NCBI RefSeq assembly: GCF_024139115.2
Contig: NC_085141.1
Location: forward strand, 72,395,481 to 72,459,480
From: Armigeres subalbatus
Lineage: Eukaryota > Arthropoda > Insecta > Diptera > Culicidae
Reading direction: 5' to 3'
DNA length: 64,000 nucleotides
In this document: piece by piece, positions 60,678 to 64,000 of the stretch
How positions within the stretch are numbered: the first letter of the stretch is position 1
Layout: every line of letters starts with the position of its first letter
Notes under the pieces: generated by a model
The model's input: only the letters and a program-made list of their open reading frames with translations
Databases searched by the model: none
Told to the model about the DNA's origin: nothing
Position numbers and translations under genes: made by a program

Positions 60678-62981
60678 ATGTTCGCTTCAAAACCAGTCTT
60701 TATGTTGTTTAAATACCTCAGAACCATTCAACGTACCACGCACCTGACCTACGTAAACCTCCAGCAGGCAAAGGAAGTGTTGAAAATCGTGGATCCATAC
60801 TCAAAAATCAAAATTCGTTGTAACTGCGCCCTCAAGATAGTGCCCTATGACTTGCTTGATTGCCCCGATTCAAACCTCCTCAAGGCATCGCTCAGCAGCG
60901 CCCAGGATCACCAGCTGAACGTGGAGGTGAATGGCAACGAAGTGTCCATCACCGACAGCAGCCCTTCAGTCACTTCGGCAAGCTGTATCTTGGAAGTTCC
61001 TATAAAAGCGGATCTTGAAGTACTAAACAATGGCAGCACGGCAGTTTCCGATTTATACAGTGACGAAATCCGGGTGGAGTCTGGTGGCAATGTGGATGCC
61101 AAAAACTTGCGCAGCACATTGATCGATCTCAGGAGTTCAGATGGAAATATTTCCTGTGCGGGGATAACGTTGGCTCAAATCGTCAAAGTGGTAACTACCG
61201 GAAAGGGTAACGTGGTGCTGGATAAACTCCAAGGTGGTGAAGTGGAAGTCGAAACGAATGCGGGGGACATCACTGTCAACTCTAGTTATTCCAACAATTG
61301 CAGCTTCAGAACTGGCCAGGGCAATTTGCTTTTAAAAAGCATCCACAAAAACTGCCAGGTGGTGTCAAGTGGGTCAGGAAACTTGATAATGAGTAAGTAC
61401 CTATAGGCATTAGGTATATGTTAGCATCCCGAGTAACCAAAAGTTCCTTTTAAAAGTAAATTTTACTTTTGAAGGAACTTTTTGTTACTTGGCACGGTAG
61501 ACTTCCATTCATAATTTACGGTTCGAATATCAGATTTTATATTTGACCTAAAGTATAGAATATAGATATTTCTGTAATTATTTTATAAAACGATAGCGCC
61601 GCAATTCTTTCACGTTTTTGTCACCGTTGGAAGAATAACTTACAAGCCGCGATTCGCACAAGAGTCTCATGTCGATTTTGAACGATTATGATTTTCTTTC
61701 GAAAACAAGGCTAAAGCCTATTCATATATTTGGAGGGTATCTTGATGCCAAAATTCAGTCATCTTACTTTCATTTCATGATGGCCCTCATAGGTTCCACT
61801 ACACGGTGAAAAGAAGCGCATGTGAAGTGGAATGAGCAATGTCTTATTACGTATTGCACATGTGACAAAAACTGCCCTAGTATGGGCCGATGCCCACGTA
61901 GCGATTTTTCAACGCTGCGTGCACGTGGCGTTGAAAAAACGCAGGTGTGCATCGGCGACGCTGCGTTACCGGTTTTTCCCGATGCACACATGCGTCCTTT
62001 TAACGCCGTGTGCACGCAGCGTTGAAAAGACGCTACATGGGCATCGGGCCTATGGCTTCCAGTCCACCTCTATATTCGCTTCAGAGAGTTCATTTTATTC
62101 GCTTCACTTTATGTGGAAACGGTAATACCTAGCCCTAGGACAACAAATGTGAAGTGATCGTTAGGCGGAGTTAAGGTAAAAAAGAATGTGGAATCCGTAA
62201 TAATCAGGATAGGCTAAATTGGGCCTTATTCTGGATTCCTCATTCACCTCTATCACACATCCCCACTTCATCGAACGCAATTGGTGATGAAGCTGTGTGT
62301 GGATGCCAGACATATTTAAGTACTATATCCTACTCGGTTGGCATTGCACAAAACAATGCGTGTGAAAGATTTTTTTTTTTTTTTTTTTTTTTCAAATAGA
62401 TTGCGAGAGTTCGGCTATGTGCCTGGTGTTGGAAATTTGATAGAAAAAATGTTTTTGAACTAAATCTTTCACATGTTGTGCAATTGCACAAATCGAGTTT
62501 TAGACAAAAGAGTTTGAAAGTTTGAAAAATTAAACAGCAAGTTTTAGATAACTGATATGCGACTCTTATATTGCGACTGCTTATTGCTTGTATAAAATAT
62601 TGCTTTCATTCATTATCGTTAATTATTACAGATGGTTTTTATGGAACACTAAATGCAAACGTTGCAAGTCGAGAGGTAACGCTGCAGCTATCGGAAACCA
62701 TTGGTGAATGTTTTGTAACAGCCCGGTCAGCGACGAACGTGGATCTGGCTATCAGCGATACGGTGCTAGAGAGTACTGATGTGCACATAAAATGTGAACA
62801 ACTTGAGGTTGATCCTGAATTTCCGAAAGACCTATCCGCTCATCTGAACGAAACGGGTCAGGTAAGTTTTGGTATGAAAGGTTCAGACAATAAACTGACT
62901 GTAGAAACTACAGGAAAAGTAACGATGAAGAAAATGTCCTGGGCAGATTCATTGGGATTTGCATTTAAATTAGACGAATGA
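60678..62981 (+). CDS. DUF4097 / FAM185A-like protein, two coding exons
   Basis: Coding exons 60,678-61,392 and 62,632-62,981 (donor ATGA|GTAAGT, acceptor TTATTACAG) join in phase 1 to give 354 residues. The ATG at 60,678 (MFASKPVFMLFKYLRTIQ) is chosen. A TTTGTCCACAG acceptor at 60,666 shows that a 5' exon lies upstream and was not located. The basic, hydrophobic start could be a mitochondrial presequence. The body is a chain of short beta-strand repeats (DEIRVESGGNVDAKNL, STLIDLRSSDGNISCAG, VKVVTTGKGNVVLDKLQGGE, VEVETNAGDITVNSSYSNN), the right-handed beta-helix-like pattern of DUF4097 proteins such as FAM185A. The biochemical role of this family is unknown to me. The 1.24-kb intron contains two hairpins. 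Confidence 0.65.
61430..61492. repeat. Hairpin in the DUF4097 gene intron
   Basis: GAGTAACCAAAAGTTCCTT is mirrored by AAGGAACTTTTTGTTACTT around an AAGTAAATTTTACTTT centre. Confidence 0.7.
61884..62050. mobile_element. Foldback MITE, 167 bp, in the DUF4097 gene intron
   Basis: The left arm GGGCCGATGCCCACGTAGCG and TTTTTCAACGCTGCGTGCAC are mirrored at the right (to 62,050). Confidence 0.8.
62340..62510. mobile_element. SINE remnant with T24 tract
   Basis: The right part (GAACTAAATCTTTCACATGT, then GTTTTAGAC) resembles the family 1 SINE body. A run of about 24 T (62,369-62,392) precedes it. Confidence 0.45.
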
Positions 62982-63292
62982 GATACATATTTATTGTTAA
63001 TTGTTTAGCTAATTAAAGATATTAAAAATTGAAGTATGTGTGTATTATCATCATGATCCGAATTTCCATTCATACGAAAACGTTAATTGTGGTTGAACAC
63101 GATAATACTATTAATTGCACATTATTCGGCATCTCGGCCGTACGAAAATCATTTTTTGTCAATATCTTGGCTGTGCATCCACGTGTCTTGGAGGGATTCT
63201 TTTTCGCAAATTTCATATCAATTTGTCCATTTCGAAACATGTGCTGTGCATATGCACAGCCAAGATATTTAGCACACAAATAACGATAATAC

Positions 63293-63405
63293 TTTTATGC
63301 CCAGGGACCTTGACCGGACCGAGAATCAAACTCAGCCACCTTCAGCATGGTCTTGCATTGTAGCCGCGCATTTTACCGTATGGCTAAGGAAGACCCCATG
63401 TTAGT
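63293..63405 (-). mobile_element. tRNA-derived SINE (family 2)
   Basis: On the minus strand: CCTTAGCCATACGGTAAAAT (A-box-like), then GTGGCTGAGTTTGATTCTCG (B-box-like). The tRNA-like part is followed by CCCTGGGCAT as in the fragment at 25,930-26,095. Confidence 0.6.
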
Positions 63406-63829
63406 CAGCTGGGTCAGGCAAAAAAGATAACGAACTTCATAAAAGAGATCAACCCAATATTCAACTACATAGTTGAATATGTGCAAAATTTTGATTTGTA
63501 TGATAGTTCAAATACACCCAGGTTTTTTTACGCGGTTGGAATACATTAATTTCTTGGTTAAACAAAACTTTCACAGCTTTTCAAATATCGGAGACGAGCC
63601 AGCCTCGGGCTGAAAGTCTCCTTAATAAAGACACAAAAAAATCAGGAGGGTTATGTACAAGACACAACCGCCCAACGTAAACTACGTAAGGCAGTTTTGT
63701 TCATTGAGGATTGTTGGACGCATAAATGTCACATGTTACATTTTAACATTTTTGAGGTTTTGATGTCTAACGTCATAATATGATACGTATTTTCGAAATA
63801 TTTTGTCAAAACAGAGGTTTTATTCTAGA

Positions 63830-63935
63830 AAACTCGAAAAAAATCTGAAGTCAATTTGTCACATTCGAACAAATGGACGCATATTTGTCACACCGGGATA
63901 AATGGACGCATATTTGTCACACTAAAAAAAAGAGA
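63830..63935 (+). repeat. Short direct repeats of AATGGACGCATATTTGTCACA
   Basis: The phrase ATGGACGCATATTTGTCACA occurs at about 63,872 and 63,902, with a degenerate copy (TTGGACGCATAAATGTCACA) at 63,714. Its element is unidentified. Confidence 0.7.
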
Positions 63936-64000
63936 TATAACAATCACACAAAAAGACACATAGCACTGCTTGATGTGTCCTGGGGACCATGCTTTCAGGG

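Noticed and set aside
1..64000. CRISPR arrays, operons or bacterial insertion sequences
   Set aside because: The tandem repeats lack CRISPR spacer structure, genes are spliced, and the mobile elements are eukaryotic.

Overview
This is eukaryotic nuclear DNA, almost certainly from an Aedes-type mosquito. The evidence is spliced insect-like genes in a sea of transposable elements (BEL/Pao, I-clade and RTE-clade retrotransposons, tRNA-derived SINEs, many TA-target MITEs), plus GT microsatellites and 167-bp tandem repeats. There are no operons, Shine-Dalgarno sites or CRISPR arrays. The species call is inference from this repeat spectrum.

Layout: 1-4.9 kb has the possible 5' end of a minus-strand gene, 3' scraps of RTE and I-clade elements and a block rich in ATCGATTA. 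4,868-12,945 is a BEL/Pao LTR retrotransposon with apparently identical 339-bp LTRs and a 5-bp target duplication (GACAC). Its gag-pol frame is cut by two single-base shifts. About 14.0-23.9 kb is a decayed I-clade non-LTR element, split between its RT and RNase H regions by a nested stack: a GGGTGG MITE that itself contains a G-rich, A28-tailed non-autonomous retroelement.

24,253-43,114 (minus) is the best host gene: a four-exon, 933-residue nuclear export factor (NXF/TAP family) with two successive RRM-LRR units, an NTF2-like domain and a UBA/TAP-C domain. All exon joins are phase 0. The duplicated RRM-LRR unit points to Nxf2, the piRNA-pathway NXF of Drosophila, rather than the general mRNA exporter Nxf1. 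Its 15.5-kb second intron is packed with RTE fragments, SINEs, MITEs and palindromes, and it also holds a separate plus-strand, three-exon gene (40,276-40,745) for a secreted 117-residue protein with two pacifastin-like cysteine modules.

44.5-49.0 kb (minus) is a predicted small spliced gene (82 residues) whose first intron contains two 167-bp tandem arrays and a 645-bp duplication. 49-60 kb is a MITE nursery: three copies of one 294-bp element, one with a 1,359-bp element inserted at a TA, two 160-bp elements each carrying two perfect CRE palindromes, foldback MITEs with a nested insertion, tandem MITEs, and a degraded zinc-finger remnant. 60,678-62,981 (plus) is a two-exon gene for a 354-residue DUF4097/FAM185A-like protein. 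The right end holds a SINE and short repeats.

The genes do not form a pathway. The most interesting juxtaposition is a probable transposon-silencing factor whose own intron is a transposon graveyard.
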